Assembly: GCF_007748195.1 (NCBI RefSeq)
Contig: NZ_CP037920.1
Coordinates: 2,233,501 to 2,297,500 of the forward strand
Direction: 5' to 3'
Length of the DNA: 64,000 nt
From: Gimesia aquarii
GTDB taxonomy: Bacteria > Planctomycetota > Planctomycetia > Planctomycetales > Planctomycetaceae
Position 1 is the first letter of the stretch, and each line of letters starts with the position of its first letter. The notes beneath the pieces were generated by a model. It did no database searches. It was not told where the DNA came from and worked only from the letters and a program-made list of their open reading frames with translations. Shown here piece after piece: positions 8,464 through 18,033 of the stretch. The translations under genes and the position numbers were made by a program.

Positions 8464-9591
8464 TTGGGAAACGTGTTCACAACCTTCGACCGTTATTTGT
8501 TAAAACGATATTTCCATGTCTTCATTATTGGCTTCATGGCAACATATGGTTTGTATGTGGTTTTTGATGGTTTTACCAATATCGATGGTTTTCAAATGGC
8601 TGTGAAGGATGATTCTTCAGCCAGTTTGCTCTGGACGATGTTTGAATACTATTTGTATCAATCCTGTATTTTCTTTGACATGGTCAGTCCGATCTTAACA
8701 GTCCTTGCCGGGGTCGTTGTCTTTTCTTTAATGGTTCGTCACGGCGAACTCAACCCCATTCTTTCTGCAGGAATTCCCACGTACCGGCTGGCTATTCCTT
8801 TGGCATTTGCCACGATTACAGTCAACTGCTTCATTGTCGCCAACCAGGAGCTTTTAATCCCCAATATTGCCGACAAAGTTCAGGCGGATCGCGGTGATCA
8901 GGGCAACAGTTCTCAGTTTGTGGAACCCGTTTATGATTTCAGTACCAGAATTATGATTAATGGGTTAGAGCTGTTTCTGACCGAAAAGAAAATGCTGAAT
9001 GCAGAATTCGTGCTTTCTAAACCGACCGTACATGACTTTGTGACTGTGAAATCGGGAACCGCCTATTACCACACGGAAACACAAAACTCTCCGGGAGGCT
9101 GGTTACTTAAAAATGCCTCTCCGCGTTATGCTGAACTGGAAATCGCAGAATTTGCGAAAGAAATGATTCTTCCCGGTGAAGACCCGAACGATGTTTTTAT
9201 TGTAACAGACGTAGGTTGTGATCAACTTTGTAACCGCAATTCAAGTGCTTTAATCTCGACTCCCGAATTGATTGCGCGAATCAATAACCCGTCTTTCAGC
9301 GACCTTTCCATCCGAAAACAGACGATGGACTTGCATTCCCGGTTAACTCGCCCTTTCATGAATCTCATTGCGGTTCTAGTGTCGATTCCGTTTGTGCTAC
9401 GCAAAGAGAGTCGTAGTCAGATTTTGAACATTGCGGTTTGTGCTTGTGTTATGGGTGGCTTGTTCGCAATTACCCAGTTCTTCTTTTACATGGGAAGTAC
9501 GAAGCTGATCACACCCGATCAAGCCGCCTGGTTTCCGGTCATTACCAGTGGGACGCTGGCTGCCTGGTTTTCCAATCGTGTCTGGACCTAG
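8464..9591 (+). CDS. LptF/LptG-type (YjgP/YjgQ) permease
   Basis: Inner-membrane permease of the type that extracts lipopolysaccharide with LptB. The protein has about 375 residues. The first membrane span follows FDRYLLKRYFHVF; two more spans lie near residues 55-125, then a soluble periplasmic-type domain (about 130-270), then three C-terminal spans (from LTRPFMNLIAVLVSIPFVLR on). The conserved LHSRLTRPF segment before span 4 is typical. It is a single gene here; LptF and LptG are usually paired in proteobacteria. The start is uncertain: TTG at 8464 and GTG at 8473 are both possible and neither has a strong ribosome site. It converges on recG with a gap of 19 bp. Confidence 0.85.
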   Translation: MGNVFTTFDRYLLKRYFHVFIIGFMATYGLYVVFDGFTNIDGFQMAVKDDSSASLLWTMFEYYLYQSCIFFDMVSPILTVLAGVVVFSLMVRHGELNPILSAGIPTYRLAIPLAFATITVNCFIVANQELLIPNIADKVQADRGDQGNSSQFVEPVYDFSTRIMINGLELFLTEKKMLNAEFVLSKPTVHDFVTVKSGTAYYHTETQNSPGGWLLKNASPRYAELEIAEFAKEMILPGEDPNDVFIVTDVGCDQLCNRNSSALISTPELIARINNPSFSDLSIRKQTMDLHSRLTRPFMNLIAVLVSIPFVLRKESRSQILNIAVCACVMGGLFAITQFFFYMGSTKLITPDQAAWFPVITSGTLAAWFSNRVWT

Positions 9592-9610
9592 TTGGCATCA
9601 GTTTCCATCC

Positions 9611-11686
9611 CTAGCCACTCTGCCCCAGATCCATCAATTGACCAAATCGATCCAGCACGCGAATTTTTAAAGGAGCAAACCGGGGTTGGTCGAACTCTCC
9701 TTTTTCTACCAGACGCAAGGCTACTTCACGCGTTTCGTGCAATATTGCCTCATCTCTACGCAGGTCAGCCACGCGTAAGGGCAATTCTCCATGCTGTCTC
9801 GTTCCAAAAATATCGCCGGGACCACGCGTTTGAAAATCGGCTTCGGCGATCTTGAATCCATCGTTTGTCTCTTCCATCGCGGAAAGTCGTTTCAGTGCAT
9901 CCTCACTTTCGGTATAAGAAAAGAGAAAACAGTTTCCCTGATGCGTCCCGCGTCCTACCCGTCCTCGTAATTGATGCAGTTGCGATAAACCAAAGCGGTC
10001 GGCTTGTAGAATCACCATCAGCGTGGCGTTAGGAACATCAACCCCCACCTCGACAACCGTTGTGGAAACCAGAACCTGGATGTCTCCCTGATGAAACTGG
10101 CTCATAAGTTCCGCCCGTTCTTCACGGTCGATCTGACCGTGCACTAATCCGATTGAAACCGAAGCGAGTTCGCTTTTCTGAAGTCTACGATAAACTTCTT
10201 CTGCACTAAAACGACGATTTTGTTCATCACCCGATTCAATACTCGGACATACAATATAAGCTTGTCTGCCCGTTGCAATTTGGGCTCGTAAAAAGTCCCA
10301 GGCTTTTTTGCGTTGTGGTGTGGTTGAGACCTTGCCTGTGACCACTGGTTGCCGACCGGGGGGAAGTTCTGTAACGACGGAGATATCCAGTTCACCAAAC
10401 TGAGTCATGCAGAGGCTGCGTGGAATCGGTGTCGCCGTCATCACCAGCATGTGAGGTGTCTTTTGATCGCTCGTAAAGTGAGCGCGCTGCATCACACCAA
10501 ATTTATGCTGCTCATCAATAATGACCAGCCCGAGATCTTGGTAGTTCACATCTTTTTGCACAACGGCCTGCGTGCCGATAATCAATTGTTGCTCACCGGA
10601 TTCAATCTGTTCCAATGTCGCTTTACGTTCTGAAGCTGATAAGCTGCCCGTGAGCAGGCATCGTTTCACGCGGCTCTCTTTTAAAATTTCGTTGATCGTT
10701 TCCCAGTGCTGCACAGCCAGTAATTCCGTCGGTGCCATGAGTACCGCTTGATAGCCACCGGCGATCGTTGACAGCATCGCATAAATCGCGATTGCGGTTT
10801 TTCCTGCACCCACATCGGCTTGAAGCATGCGATGCATGGCCCGGCCCGATCCCAAATCATCGCTCACTTCTTGAATCGCCTGGTTTTGTCCATCTGTTAA
10901 GTCATAAGGAAAGAGCCGACGGATTCGAGCGTCGACCTTGGCGGTCACCTTCAGGAGTGGTGCATTATCCACACAGGTCCAGAGTCGGCGGCGCATCGCC
11001 AGTGCCAACTGAAATTCTAAAAGATCATCATAAATCAGCCGATGCACGCCAGCGTGATATTCTTCCATAGTTTGAGGTTTGTGCATTTGAATCACCGCTT
11101 GAGAGAGCGGAGTCAGTGATTGTTCCTTTAGAAACGCTTCCGGTAAATAATCGGGGATCAGATGAGCGTATTCCTCGACGACCGCGCGGATCAGTCGTCT
11201 GATCTGGTACATCTTGAGTCCCTCGGTCAGACTGTATTTGGGTAAAATTAAGCCTTGAGGATTATCCAGATCTTCTTCCAATACCTGATATTGAGGATGC
11301 GACATCTCCCATTTTCCGGAACGCTTTTTGGCTTTACCGGAAAACATCAATAACTGACCCTGGAAGAAACGTTTGATAACCCAGGGTTGATTAAACCAGG
11401 TTCCCTTCAAGAAACCGTCACCACAATCCAGGAGGATTGAAGTAATCGTGCGGCCTCGGGAAATCGTGCGGGCATCAAGGTCGACCACTTTTCCGCAGAC
11501 CGATGCAACCTGATCATTTTCCAGTTCGTTCACGGGACGAACGTCCGTCAGGTCGAGTACACTTCGTGGCAAATGCCAGAGCAGGTCTTCAACCGTTTGA
11601 ATTCCAATTCTGTGCAATAGCTCTGCGCGTTCTGGCCCTACTCCATTAAGAAATTGAACAGGAGTTTCCAGAGGGGATTCGCTCAT
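9611..11686 (-). CDS. recG: ATP-dependent DNA helicase RecG
   Basis: Branch-migration helicase that processes stalled forks and recombination intermediates. The 691-residue length is normal. The N terminus carries an HhH-like start (FLNGVGPERAELLHRIGI) and the OB-fold wedge domain. The helicase part has motif I ADVGAGKT, motif Ia MAPTELLA, motif II DEQHKFG (RecG-type DEQH box), motif III MTATPIPR, and in domain 2 the motifs VSTTVVEVGVDVPNA and QLRGRVGRG. The rnhA gene lies 20 bp upstream on the same strand, so co-transcription is likely. Confidence 0.97.
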   Translation of the reverse strand: MSESPLETPVQFLNGVGPERAELLHRIGIQTVEDLLWHLPRSVLDLTDVRPVNELENDQVASVCGKVVDLDARTISRGRTITSILLDCGDGFLKGTWFNQPWVIKRFFQGQLLMFSGKAKKRSGKWEMSHPQYQVLEEDLDNPQGLILPKYSLTEGLKMYQIRRLIRAVVEEYAHLIPDYLPEAFLKEQSLTPLSQAVIQMHKPQTMEEYHAGVHRLIYDDLLEFQLALAMRRRLWTCVDNAPLLKVTAKVDARIRRLFPYDLTDGQNQAIQEVSDDLGSGRAMHRMLQADVGAGKTAIAIYAMLSTIAGGYQAVLMAPTELLAVQHWETINEILKESRVKRCLLTGSLSASERKATLEQIESGEQQLIIGTQAVVQKDVNYQDLGLVIIDEQHKFGVMQRAHFTSDQKTPHMLVMTATPIPRSLCMTQFGELDISVVTELPPGRQPVVTGKVSTTPQRKKAWDFLRAQIATGRQAYIVCPSIESGDEQNRRFSAEEVYRRLQKSELASVSIGLVHGQIDREERAELMSQFHQGDIQVLVSTTVVEVGVDVPNATLMVILQADRFGLSQLHQLRGRVGRGTHQGNCFLFSYTESEDALKRLSAMEETNDGFKIAEADFQTRGPGDIFGTRQHGELPLRVADLRRDEAILHETREVALRLVEKGEFDQPRFAPLKIRVLDRFGQLMDLGQSG

Positions 11687-11706
11687 CGTTTTCCGGAACC
11701 ATATGG

Positions 11707-12201
11707 TTACAAATCAGACTGATTCTGCAGTTTCAACGCGTAGTCAACCGCCAGTTCATCGCAACGTTCGTTCTCCGGATGACCACTGTGGCCTTTAATC
11801 GTGGTGAACTTGACTTCATGCTGCTCCAGCAGTGCATCCAGTTTTCGCCAGAGTTCTTCATTTTTCACTGGTTTCCAACTCTTGCCTTCGCGGCGTCTCC
11901 AATTATTTTTTTTCCAGTTAGGCATCCATTCCTGAGATCCTTTTGCCACGTAAACGCTGTCCGTAATAATTTCGACTCTCGAAGTGCGCGTCAGTAATTC
12001 CAGGCCAGAAATCACCGCCTGCAATTCCATTTGGTTATTGGTGGTAACAGCTTCTCCCCCGGAAAACTCTTTCTCGGTTCCGGTAGAAGGATGTCGCAGA
12101 ATAATTCCCCAACCTCCTGGTCCCGGGTTCCCTCGGCAGGCACCATCGGTATAGATTTGCACAAAGGGAAGCGGCTCCGTATTCGCTGACTGATCTGGCA
12201 T
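11707..12201 (-). CDS. rnhA: Ribonuclease HI
   Basis: Degrades the RNA strand of RNA-DNA hybrids. In the 164-residue protein all catalytic residues can be placed: D19 in IYTDGACRGNPGPGGWG, E59 in NQMELQAV, D81 in ITDSVYV, H138 in KGHSGHP and D148 in RCDELA. The basic WKKNNWRRREG stretch is the handle region of type 1 enzymes. The gene precedes recG by 20 bp, which makes a repair/replication pair. Confidence 0.97.
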   Translation of the reverse strand: MPDQSANTEPLPFVQIYTDGACRGNPGPGGWGIILRHPSTGTEKEFSGGEAVTTNNQMELQAVISGLELLTRTSRVEIITDSVYVAKGSQEWMPNWKKNNWRRREGKSWKPVKNEELWRKLDALLEQHEVKFTTIKGHSGHPENERCDELAVDYALKLQNQSDL

Positions 12202-12341
12202 AATATTACGGCGCAGGTTTCACAAGGAGATTATAACGAATGTCACACGACTACAGAATTAATTAAGCAAAGAATCACATCGAACGAGTGAATGAACCTG
12301 CACTTCGTATGGGAAAAGAACGGATGGCAGATGCGTGCCGA

Positions 12342-12560
12342 CTATCGTTCTCGATAGACAATACGTCCACGGTTCAGATCGTAAGGCGAGACTTCAACAA
12401 CCACTTTATCTCCGGGAACAATCCGGATAAAGTGTTTTCGCATCTTACCTGCCACGTGAGCCAGAACCTGGTGACCGTTTTCCAGTTCTACTCGAAATTG
12501 AGTATTTGCCAGTGCTTCTGTCACTGTACCTTCGACTTCAATGGCCTCTTCTTTGGCCAT
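12342..12560 (-). CDS. infA: Translation initiation factor IF-1
   Basis: A 72-residue S1/OB-fold protein that binds the A site of the 30S subunit during initiation. It begins [13 protein letters not shown] and contains [36 protein letters not shown] and [13 protein letters not shown], which together identify IF-1. Length is as expected. It stands apart from any ribosomal protein operon, 140 bp before rnhA. Confidence 0.97.
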   Translation of the reverse strand: MAKEEAIEVEGTVTEALANTQFRVELENGHQVLAHVAGKMRKHFIRIVPGDKVVVEVSPYDLNRGRIVYRER

Positions 12561-12945
12561 AACAATTGTATCCTATCCAATAGAGTTCATAAAATGGGGA
12601 GAAACGAAACGACTCCTACAGACCTAACTCCTGTCTGTTTCTGATCATTCAGAAAATGGGAGCCACGCTGTGCCGCTTATTGTGACAGGGAATCGACGAT
12701 TATGCCAGTCTGAAGAGAGTCCCAACAGATAATCCCGGAAATTCCCCCTGGAAAAATCGGAATTCGATCCGGAATTCCATAATTTTATAACAACTTTTCC
12801 AAATTTTACCGAGACCGATTTCAAACATGAGGTAGATTTAATGTATAGCGAAAGCACTTTGACAGAGAAATTACGCCAGCGTCGTGCTCATGATATCGAC
12901 TGGCGATGAAACACCATACTCCAGTTTGTTTGAGAGGGCGTAGAT
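12561..12945. other. Intergenic region with a possible 22-codon leader ORF
   Basis: About 385 bp between the divergent infA and Flp pilin genes. A short frame at 12841-12909 (22 codons, preceded by GAGGT) ends 36 bp before the pilin ATG. It could be a leader peptide, but nothing except position supports it. No other element was seen. Confidence 0.35.
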
Positions 12946-13116
12946 ATGAAATTTCTGAAACGTTTTTTTCGTGAAGAAGATGGTCCGACCTCTGTAGAGT
13001 ATGCTGTCATGTTGGCCGCGATATTGATGGCTTGTATCGCTGGTATCGCCGCTGTCGGAAATCAAACGAATTCCATGTTTGAAAATGCCAAGACAGAACT
13101 GGAAAATCACGGCTAA
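12946..13116 (+). CDS. Flp/TadE-system type IVb pilin (Flp family)
   Basis: A 56-residue gene. The protein begins MKFLKRFFREEDGPTSVEY and continues into a hydrophobic helix of about 20 residues (AVMLAAILMACIAGIAAVGN). The segment DGPTSVEYAVMLAAI is the Flp pilin signature: basic leader, glycine cleavage site, glutamate at +5 followed by tyrosine. The mature pilin would start at Pro or Thr after the glycine. No tad genes (tadA, tadB, cpaC) are nearby, so this is an orphan pilin whose assembly machine must lie elsewhere. A short region with GAGAGG precedes the ATG. Confidence 0.85.
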   Translation: MKFLKRFFREEDGPTSVEYAVMLAAILMACIAGIAAVGNQTNSMFENAKTELENHG

Positions 13117-13318
13117 ATCAAACGGACGACGTTCTGCCTGCCATCTTGTTTCGATCGAAAAATGTTTGTCTCACCTCTCAGTGTGAGTTCTGTGCTATCT
13201 CTTTTTAATTGCGCAGAGCTTGTTGAAACCCGTGTTTTCTGGAATTACACTGATCCGTTGACTGACGAAACATCTATCGTAGAACAAAACCACTCATTTC
13301 CAGGTTCAGAGAACTGGT

Positions 13319-14056
13319 ATGCCTGACTGCTTTATCGCTCTAGGAGGAAATCAGGGAAACGTGCGGGAAACCTTTGCGCGTGCGCTGGATCGACTTAATC
13401 AACATCCTGAAATCTCACTGATCAAGACCAGTCAATGGATTGAGACAGCACCTGTAGGCGATCAAACCAAAGACACCTTTTTGAACGGGGCCGCACATCT
13501 GAAGACGATGCTTTCACCCGAGGCGATGCTGGCAGAATTACAGACCGTGGAAACAGAAATGGGCCGCACTCGGGAAGTTCGTTGGAGTGCGCGTACGCTC
13601 GATCTGGATCTCCTCCTCTACGATCAGGTTGTTTTAGAAACCGCAGGCTTGCTCATTCCTCATCCCGCTTTCTGGTATCGTCGTTTTGTGCTCGATCCAC
13701 TTACAGAAATCGCTCCTGAAGTTGTACACCCCATTAAAAAAGTGACGATCAAAAAACTACAACAACGTTTGCTGAAACGGCCCTTCGAGTTCTCGCTTGC
13801 TGGCTTGCCTGCTTCAGAAATCGAACCCATTATTCAAGAATTAATACAACATTATCCTGATGTGGTTTTTTCTCATTGGGAAGCCTCAGAAACAGCTTCC
13901 GAATCGATGACCCCCACCTTGATTGCCTGGTTCGACTCTGAGAACTCAGAGACCAGCTTTGAATCGCTGCCTGAGATACCCCGCATCGACGTTTCCGAAT
14001 ATAGGAATAATACTGGACAAATTATACATATCTTACAATCTGCGCTGGATTTCTAA
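13319..14056 (+). CDS. folK: 2-amino-4-hydroxy-6-hydroxymethyldihydropteridine diphosphokinase with C-terminal extension
   Basis: Pyrophosphokinase of folate synthesis. Residues 1 to about 145 are a standard HPPK domain with IALGGNQGN, ETAPVGDQTKDTFLNGA, the signature RWSARTLDLDLLLY and the loop IPHPAFWYRRFVLDPL. HPPK is normally about 160 residues, while this protein has 245. The last 85 or so residues (from about KKLQQRLLKRP) show no motif I recognise and are acidic and serine-rich. No other folate gene is adjacent. Function of the core is secure; the tail is unexplained. Confidence 0.92.
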   Translation: MPDCFIALGGNQGNVRETFARALDRLNQHPEISLIKTSQWIETAPVGDQTKDTFLNGAAHLKTMLSPEAMLAELQTVETEMGRTREVRWSARTLDLDLLLYDQVVLETAGLLIPHPAFWYRRFVLDPLTEIAPEVVHPIKKVTIKKLQQRLLKRPFEFSLAGLPASEIEPIIQELIQHYPDVVFSHWEASETASESMTPTLIAWFDSENSETSFESLPEIPRIDVSEYRNNTGQIIHILQSALDF

Positions 14057-14193
14057 TCAAAATCGTCTATACTAATCCATAAAGGTTCGCCGATATTTTT
14101 ATATGGCTAACTGGTTTGATTGAGATGGATCCCAAATAGCTAGTCATCCCTACCTTTAACATCCCACCGTGTCGAATTTGGAGACCTGAAACC

Positions 14194-15537
14194 ATGCTGA
14201 AGATCTTGGGTTCTCAGAAAAGTCAATTTTGTGATCGGATCACACGTAGAAACTTTCTGCAGATTGGTGGTCTTGCTTTAGGTGGAATGTCTCTTCCACA
14301 GTTGCTGCAAGCAGAATCAGCAGCACCGCAAAAGAAACAACACAAGGGGATCATTATGATCTTCTTGCCCGGTGGCCCTCCTCATCAGGATATGTGGGAT
14401 ATTAAAGTTGACGCGCCCAGTGAAATCCGTGGCGAATTCAACGCGATTCAAACCAACGTCTCCGGCATTGAAATCGGCGATCAGTTTCCGCGCATGGCAC
14501 AAATGGCCGACAAGTTTGCTTTCATTCGTTCCATAGTTGGTTCGGACGGACGGCACGATGCATTCCAATGTCTCTCCGGCCAACGTTTCAATAACCAGCC
14601 ACTCGGCGGTTGGCCTTGTCTGGGATCTGTACTTTCACATAAATATGGAGCCGTTGATCCTGCGGTACCTGCGTTCCTCGGGCTGTCTCCCAAAATGGGA
14701 CATATGCCTTGGTCACGTGCCGGCGAGCCTGGGTTCCTCGGCTTGTCACACGCCCCCTTCCGTCCGAACGGCGAAGGCATGGCAGACATGACGCTTAACG
14801 GCATTACCCTGGATCGTCTCGACAATCGGAAACAAGTGCTCGGTTCACTCGATCGTTTCCGTAGCCAGGTCGATGCTTCGGGCATGATGAAAGGTCTCGA
14901 TTCATTTACAGAGCAGGCGTTCGGCATCTTAACCTCCAGTAAGTTGGCGGATGCATTGGACATCTCAAAAGAAGATCAGAAGCTCCGCGATCGCTATGGC
15001 AGAGGAACATCGAAAAAAGCCGCCGACGGTGGCCCGAAACTGCTCGATGATTTTCTGACAGCCCGTCGCTTGATCGAAGCGGGTGCCCGCTGCGTGACGC
15101 TTGCCTTCAGTCGCTGGGACTGGCATGGCGGCGCGTTCAAACGGGGACGCGAAGATATGCCGATGCTGGATCAGGGCGTCACCGCGTTGATCGAAGATCT
15201 CGAAAACCGAGGCATGCTCGATGATGTGACCGTTGTCGTCTGGGGTGAATTCGGACGGACTCCGAAAATCAATCCAAACTCGGGTCGCGATCACTGGCCC
15301 CGTGTCTCGACCGCGCTTCTGGCCGGTGGAGGCATGAAGACGGGACAGGTCATTGGTTCGACCAACAGATTGGGCGAATATGCAGAAGACCGTCCGGTCC
15401 ATTTCCAGGAAGTCTTTGCCACGCTGTATCACAACCTGGGAATCAACGTGGAAACGACCACCGTCACCGATCTGCAAGGACGGCCTCGTTATCTGGTTGA
15501 CAATAATGCCTATAAGGTTATGCGTGAACTGGTTTAA
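14194..15537 (+). CDS. DUF1501 protein with Tat-like leader
   Basis: A 447-residue member of the DUF1501 family, an alkaline-phosphatase/sulfatase-like fold that is greatly expanded in planctomycetes. The N terminus has a twin-arginine-like leader ([15 protein letters not shown]) ending near LLQAESA. Family phrases include [15 protein letters not shown], the [15 protein letters not shown] region, [27 protein letters not shown] and GRDHWP. In planctomycetes these genes often pair with a DUF1549/DUF1553 cytochrome-like gene directly upstream; here none is present, so it is an orphan. The ATG is preceded by GGAGACC. The substrate is unknown. Confidence 0.9.
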   Translation: MLKILGSQKSQFCDRITRRNFLQIGGLALGGMSLPQLLQAESAAPQKKQHKGIIMIFLPGGPPHQDMWDIKVDAPSEIRGEFNAIQTNVSGIEIGDQFPRMAQMADKFAFIRSIVGSDGRHDAFQCLSGQRFNNQPLGGWPCLGSVLSHKYGAVDPAVPAFLGLSPKMGHMPWSRAGEPGFLGLSHAPFRPNGEGMADMTLNGITLDRLDNRKQVLGSLDRFRSQVDASGMMKGLDSFTEQAFGILTSSKLADALDISKEDQKLRDRYGRGTSKKAADGGPKLLDDFLTARRLIEAGARCVTLAFSRWDWHGGAFKRGREDMPMLDQGVTALIEDLENRGMLDDVTVVVWGEFGRTPKINPNSGRDHWPRVSTALLAGGGMKTGQVIGSTNRLGEYAEDRPVHFQEVFATLYHNLGINVETTTVTDLQGRPRYLVDNNAYKVMRELV

Positions 15538-15981
15538 TAAGTTCATAAAGATCACCACCAGACTAAGGTCCACTTGACAGACTTGCAACGAGTTTTCCTC
15601 TTCCCTTTCGCGCGGCACCCCGGTGAACTTTTCGCACTTGACACCATCGCGCCGTTCTCGAAACTCCCTGATTCTGCGTCGCGCGCGCGAGGCACCTTTT
15701 TCTGAGCACTGCTCACCGCGCACCACCTCAGTTTATGCATCCAAAAAAGCGTCCTTTTTTCCACATCTTCACCTGAAGCACCAGAACCAGTTCCCCATGT
15801 CTCGTATCGAGTCACTCCTTTTGAGCACGCTTTCCGAAACCAAAAGCGAAACCAAACCGCGATTTCGTACCACATCTCAGACAAAACTGCGCAAATCTTT
15901 CTGTTGACCCGTGTGTGCCGTTGAGCATGATGAGACCCACTCAACAAAGCAAGCTCGCGTTTAAATAAAGGAATGGCGAAC
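15538..15981. other. Intergenic region without a supported gene
   Basis: About 440 bp. A 94-codon open frame at 15623-15907 reads as a Ser/Arg/Thr-rich peptide with no ribosome site and no recognisable composition, so I do not call it. The AAAGGA at 15967-15972 serves the next gene. Confidence 0.4.
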
Positions 15982-16476
15982 ATGATCAATCTCACCTCTC
16001 AAGGGAAAACAAAACTCACCAGAGAACAACAAATTCAATTAGTGCAACTTGTAAAACATTTACTCAGCCTCGGAAAACATCCTTTAGAGATCAAACGAGC
16101 CGTCAATCTGGAATTTAATCTTTCCACACGTTCGATTGATCGTTACATCACTCGTGCTCGCCGCGAAATGGTAGAACGTCTGGAAGTTCCGATTGAACAG
16201 TTACGTGCTGAATCGTTTTTCTTCTATGTCAGTGTGATCAACGATGCCAAATCCACCCAACGCGAACGCCTCCGTGCCCGCGAACGCATCGATAAGCTGT
16301 TAGGCCTCGACAAACCGATCCAATCCCGCGGCAACGTCTGGCAACTCAATCTGACCCCGGACGACATCCAAAACATGTCCGACGAAGAACTGGAAACCGC
16401 CTACCAGAGCCTGCTGAAAGAAGCCAACGAGCAACAACCCACACCATACCGAATAGCGCCCATCACCCCTAGCTGA
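15982..16476 (+). CDS. Small terminase-like helix-turn-helix protein
   Basis: A basic, helical protein of about 164 residues. The first part (TREQQIQLVQLVKHLLSLG ... STRSIDRYITRARREM) is a likely helix-turn-helix DNA-binding region. The second (EQLRAESFFFYVSVINDA ... RERLRARERIDKLLGL) resembles the helical scaffold of phage small terminase subunits. The C-terminal tail has LTPDDIQNMSDEELETAY. No large terminase or other phage gene is near, so it is either a domesticated phage-type protein or a regulator that shares the fold. Start: AAAGGA abuts ATG 15973 but is spaced 9 nt from ATG 15982, so the latter is preferred. An inverted-repeat element begins 25 bp after its stop. Confidence 0.6.
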   Translation: MINLTSQGKTKLTREQQIQLVQLVKHLLSLGKHPLEIKRAVNLEFNLSTRSIDRYITRARREMVERLEVPIEQLRAESFFFYVSVINDAKSTQRERLRARERIDKLLGLDKPIQSRGNVWQLNLTPDDIQNMSDEELETAYQSLLKEANEQQPTPYRIAPITPS

Positions 16477-16501
16477 AAATGGAGAAGTGCATTGAGTATA
16501 T

Positions 16502-16633
16502 GTAGGGGCGGGACCCATGTGTCCGCCCGTCAGGGTTATTGTGATGAGTCATGCGGAAGTTTTGCAAGGTTCCATTTTGGGAGTGAATCGATGGAACGCC
16601 GTGAGGCGGGGCAACACATGGGTCGCCCCCTAC
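16502..16633. repeat. MITE-like inverted-repeat element
   Basis: About 132 bp bounded by imperfect inverted repeats of about 30 nt. The left arm (16502-16531) reads GTAGGGGCGGGACCCATGTG and onward. The right arm (16604-16633) read on the other strand gives GTAGGGGGCGACCCATGTGT. A second inner inverted repeat (GTTCCAT at 16569-16575 and ATGGAAC at 16591-16597) would nest inside it. There is no coding capacity. It looks like a non-autonomous mobile or REP/BIME-like element. No clear target-site duplication was found. Confidence 0.7.
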
Positions 16634-16694
16634 GAGTGTGATGTTTGTTGGGCGATATCAGTTTCTGGTTATCTTTTTAATGTCACACCAATGA

Positions 16695-16749
16695 CGTCGG
16701 CAGCGTCGTAGTTTTTCGTGCTTTTAGTGAATTTCGCGGTAGTAAAAAG
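16695..16749 (-). repeat. 9-mer CACGAAA repeat array, copy A
   Basis: Read on the minus strand it gives ACCGCGAAA-TTCACTAAA-AGCACGAAA, three degenerate 9-mers of the form NNCACGAAA, followed by the shared tail GACGCTGCCGA (also in copy B). It lies between the convergent genes at 16476 and 17014. Confidence 0.65.
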
Positions 16750-16810
16750 CCGAATCGTCATGACAGTGACATTCAATAGTGCGCAATTTTCAAAGCGATC
16801 AAACAGTCCC

Positions 16811-16842
16811 ATGAGCGACAGTGCGCTAGCACTCGGTAATTC
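16811..16842 (+). repeat. GCTAG-loop palindromic repeat, copy 1
   Basis: GAGCGACAGTGCGCTAGCAC followed by TCGGTAAT. The hairpin AGTG (16820-16823) / CACT (16830-16833) encloses a loop containing GCTAG. A near-identical copy lies at 38211-38242. Confidence 0.6.
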
Positions 16843-17013
16843 GAAAGACCAATTTCACTCACAACAGTGATATAAAGCCCGGACTGTTGATCTTCCAATC
16901 TAAATGTACCAGCAACCCAGACTTCAGTTCACCAAATTCTGGTCCCATGATTTATTAGGATCTGGAAATTGTACCAGCGTTTTATTGGTGGTTTTTTGTG
17001 TGGGGGGGAATCG

Positions 17014-17532
17014 TTACGACCTGTTGCCAATCAGATGTGCTAATTCGGTGTCATTCATATTCTCAAGGTTTAGAATCGACGCATAAGGGTCTCCCGGTAA
17101 TCCAAGCGCACGCGCAAATGCTGGTTCGGTTTTCAGTCCTTCTTGTTTGAGTTGCATTACAATGCTTCTTAACTTTGGTTCGAGATTGAGGAGTCGTTGT
17201 TCGATGTTGAAATGCCGAACACCCCACTGTTGATTTACGGGAATTGTTTGGCAGAACAGCTCAATCTCCCAATCATATGCCTGGAATTGAACGATGACCG
17301 AGTGTTGGTTCTGCAAATAAGAATTGCGGCATTGAAAATTTTTAAATGTGCTGAATTCGGTTGATGTTACATCTTTGAAACGCGCAAGATTATTGGCTGA
17401 GCAGGCAATGTCTATGTCGCTGGTTTCAAGTTCGATCCCGAGTGGTGGAGTACCAATAATTTGAGGATCGAATTCGCGGAGTCTGGCCAGTATTGAAAGC
17501 TTTTGGATCACTTGTTCAAAATCAAGACGCAT
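17014..17532 (-). CDS. DUF4269 nucleotidyltransferase-fold protein
   Basis: A 172-residue protein. The segment GTPPLGIELETSDIDIAC (residues 27-44) is a nucleotidyltransferase-like strand-loop with two aspartates in D-I-D, as in the DUF4269 family. Later conserved stretches are QAYDWEIELFCQTIPVNQQ and GVRHFNIEQRLL. Members are thought to share the pol-beta-type fold; the substrate is unknown to me. The gene stands alone with long flanking gaps, which suggests an accessory gene. Confidence 0.8.
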   Translation of the reverse strand: MRLDFEQVIQKLSILARLREFDPQIIGTPPLGIELETSDIDIACSANNLARFKDVTSTEFSTFKNFQCRNSYLQNQHSVIVQFQAYDWEIELFCQTIPVNQQWGVRHFNIEQRLLNLEPKLRSIVMQLKQEGLKTEPAFARALGLPGDPYASILNLENMNDTELAHLIGNRS

Positions 17533-18033
17533 TAAACTGGATCACTGACTGCATGAGGGTTAAGAGTCCGTGGAAATCCCTGATTTGAGATTACTGCGAT
17601 ACGCTTCTGACTTGGCAGTGCTAACGCATTACCCGATTCTCCACTCCAAATTTAATGGAATGAATCATGTAGAGTTTTGCAATCGAACTCGATAAATACA
17701 ACTCGACGTGCATCTATTTCGATCCAGAAAGCCTAGCGGTCATGAAGGTCTCAGTGATAAACGGCAGTATCATTACAGTTTGGTAAGTCTCTAAAACTAA
17801 TCTGGTTGAGTTCTTTTTTTATTACATGAATTCACACAATAAATACACATGCAAAATAATTGCAATTAATGTCAATGTTTATTATGATCAGTTTTAGTAT
17901 CGTACAAATGAAATCAAATACAGATAACAGTTGAAGAGCTTTCTTAAGGTGATTCAAACGTGGTACGGCAGCTGTTTAATAGACATTCTGCATTTCCTCA
18001 AGCTGGACTCCCCTTGGCAAAGTAGATCACGAG
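17533..18033. other. AT-rich intergenic region
   Basis: About 500 bp between divergent genes. The stretch 17800-17930 is particularly AT-rich and probably promoter-bearing. An 81-codon frame at 17931-18176 overlaps the next gene out of frame and looks random. No RNA gene or repeat recognised. Confidence 0.4.

Noticed and set aside
14965..15726. 253-codon minus-strand frame
   Set aside because: Mostly antisense to the DUF1501 gene, Arg-rich, without family motifs or a ribosome site.
15623..15907. 94-codon frame between the DUF1501 and terminase-like genes
   Set aside because: No ribosome site, low-complexity Ser/Arg/Thr composition, no motif.
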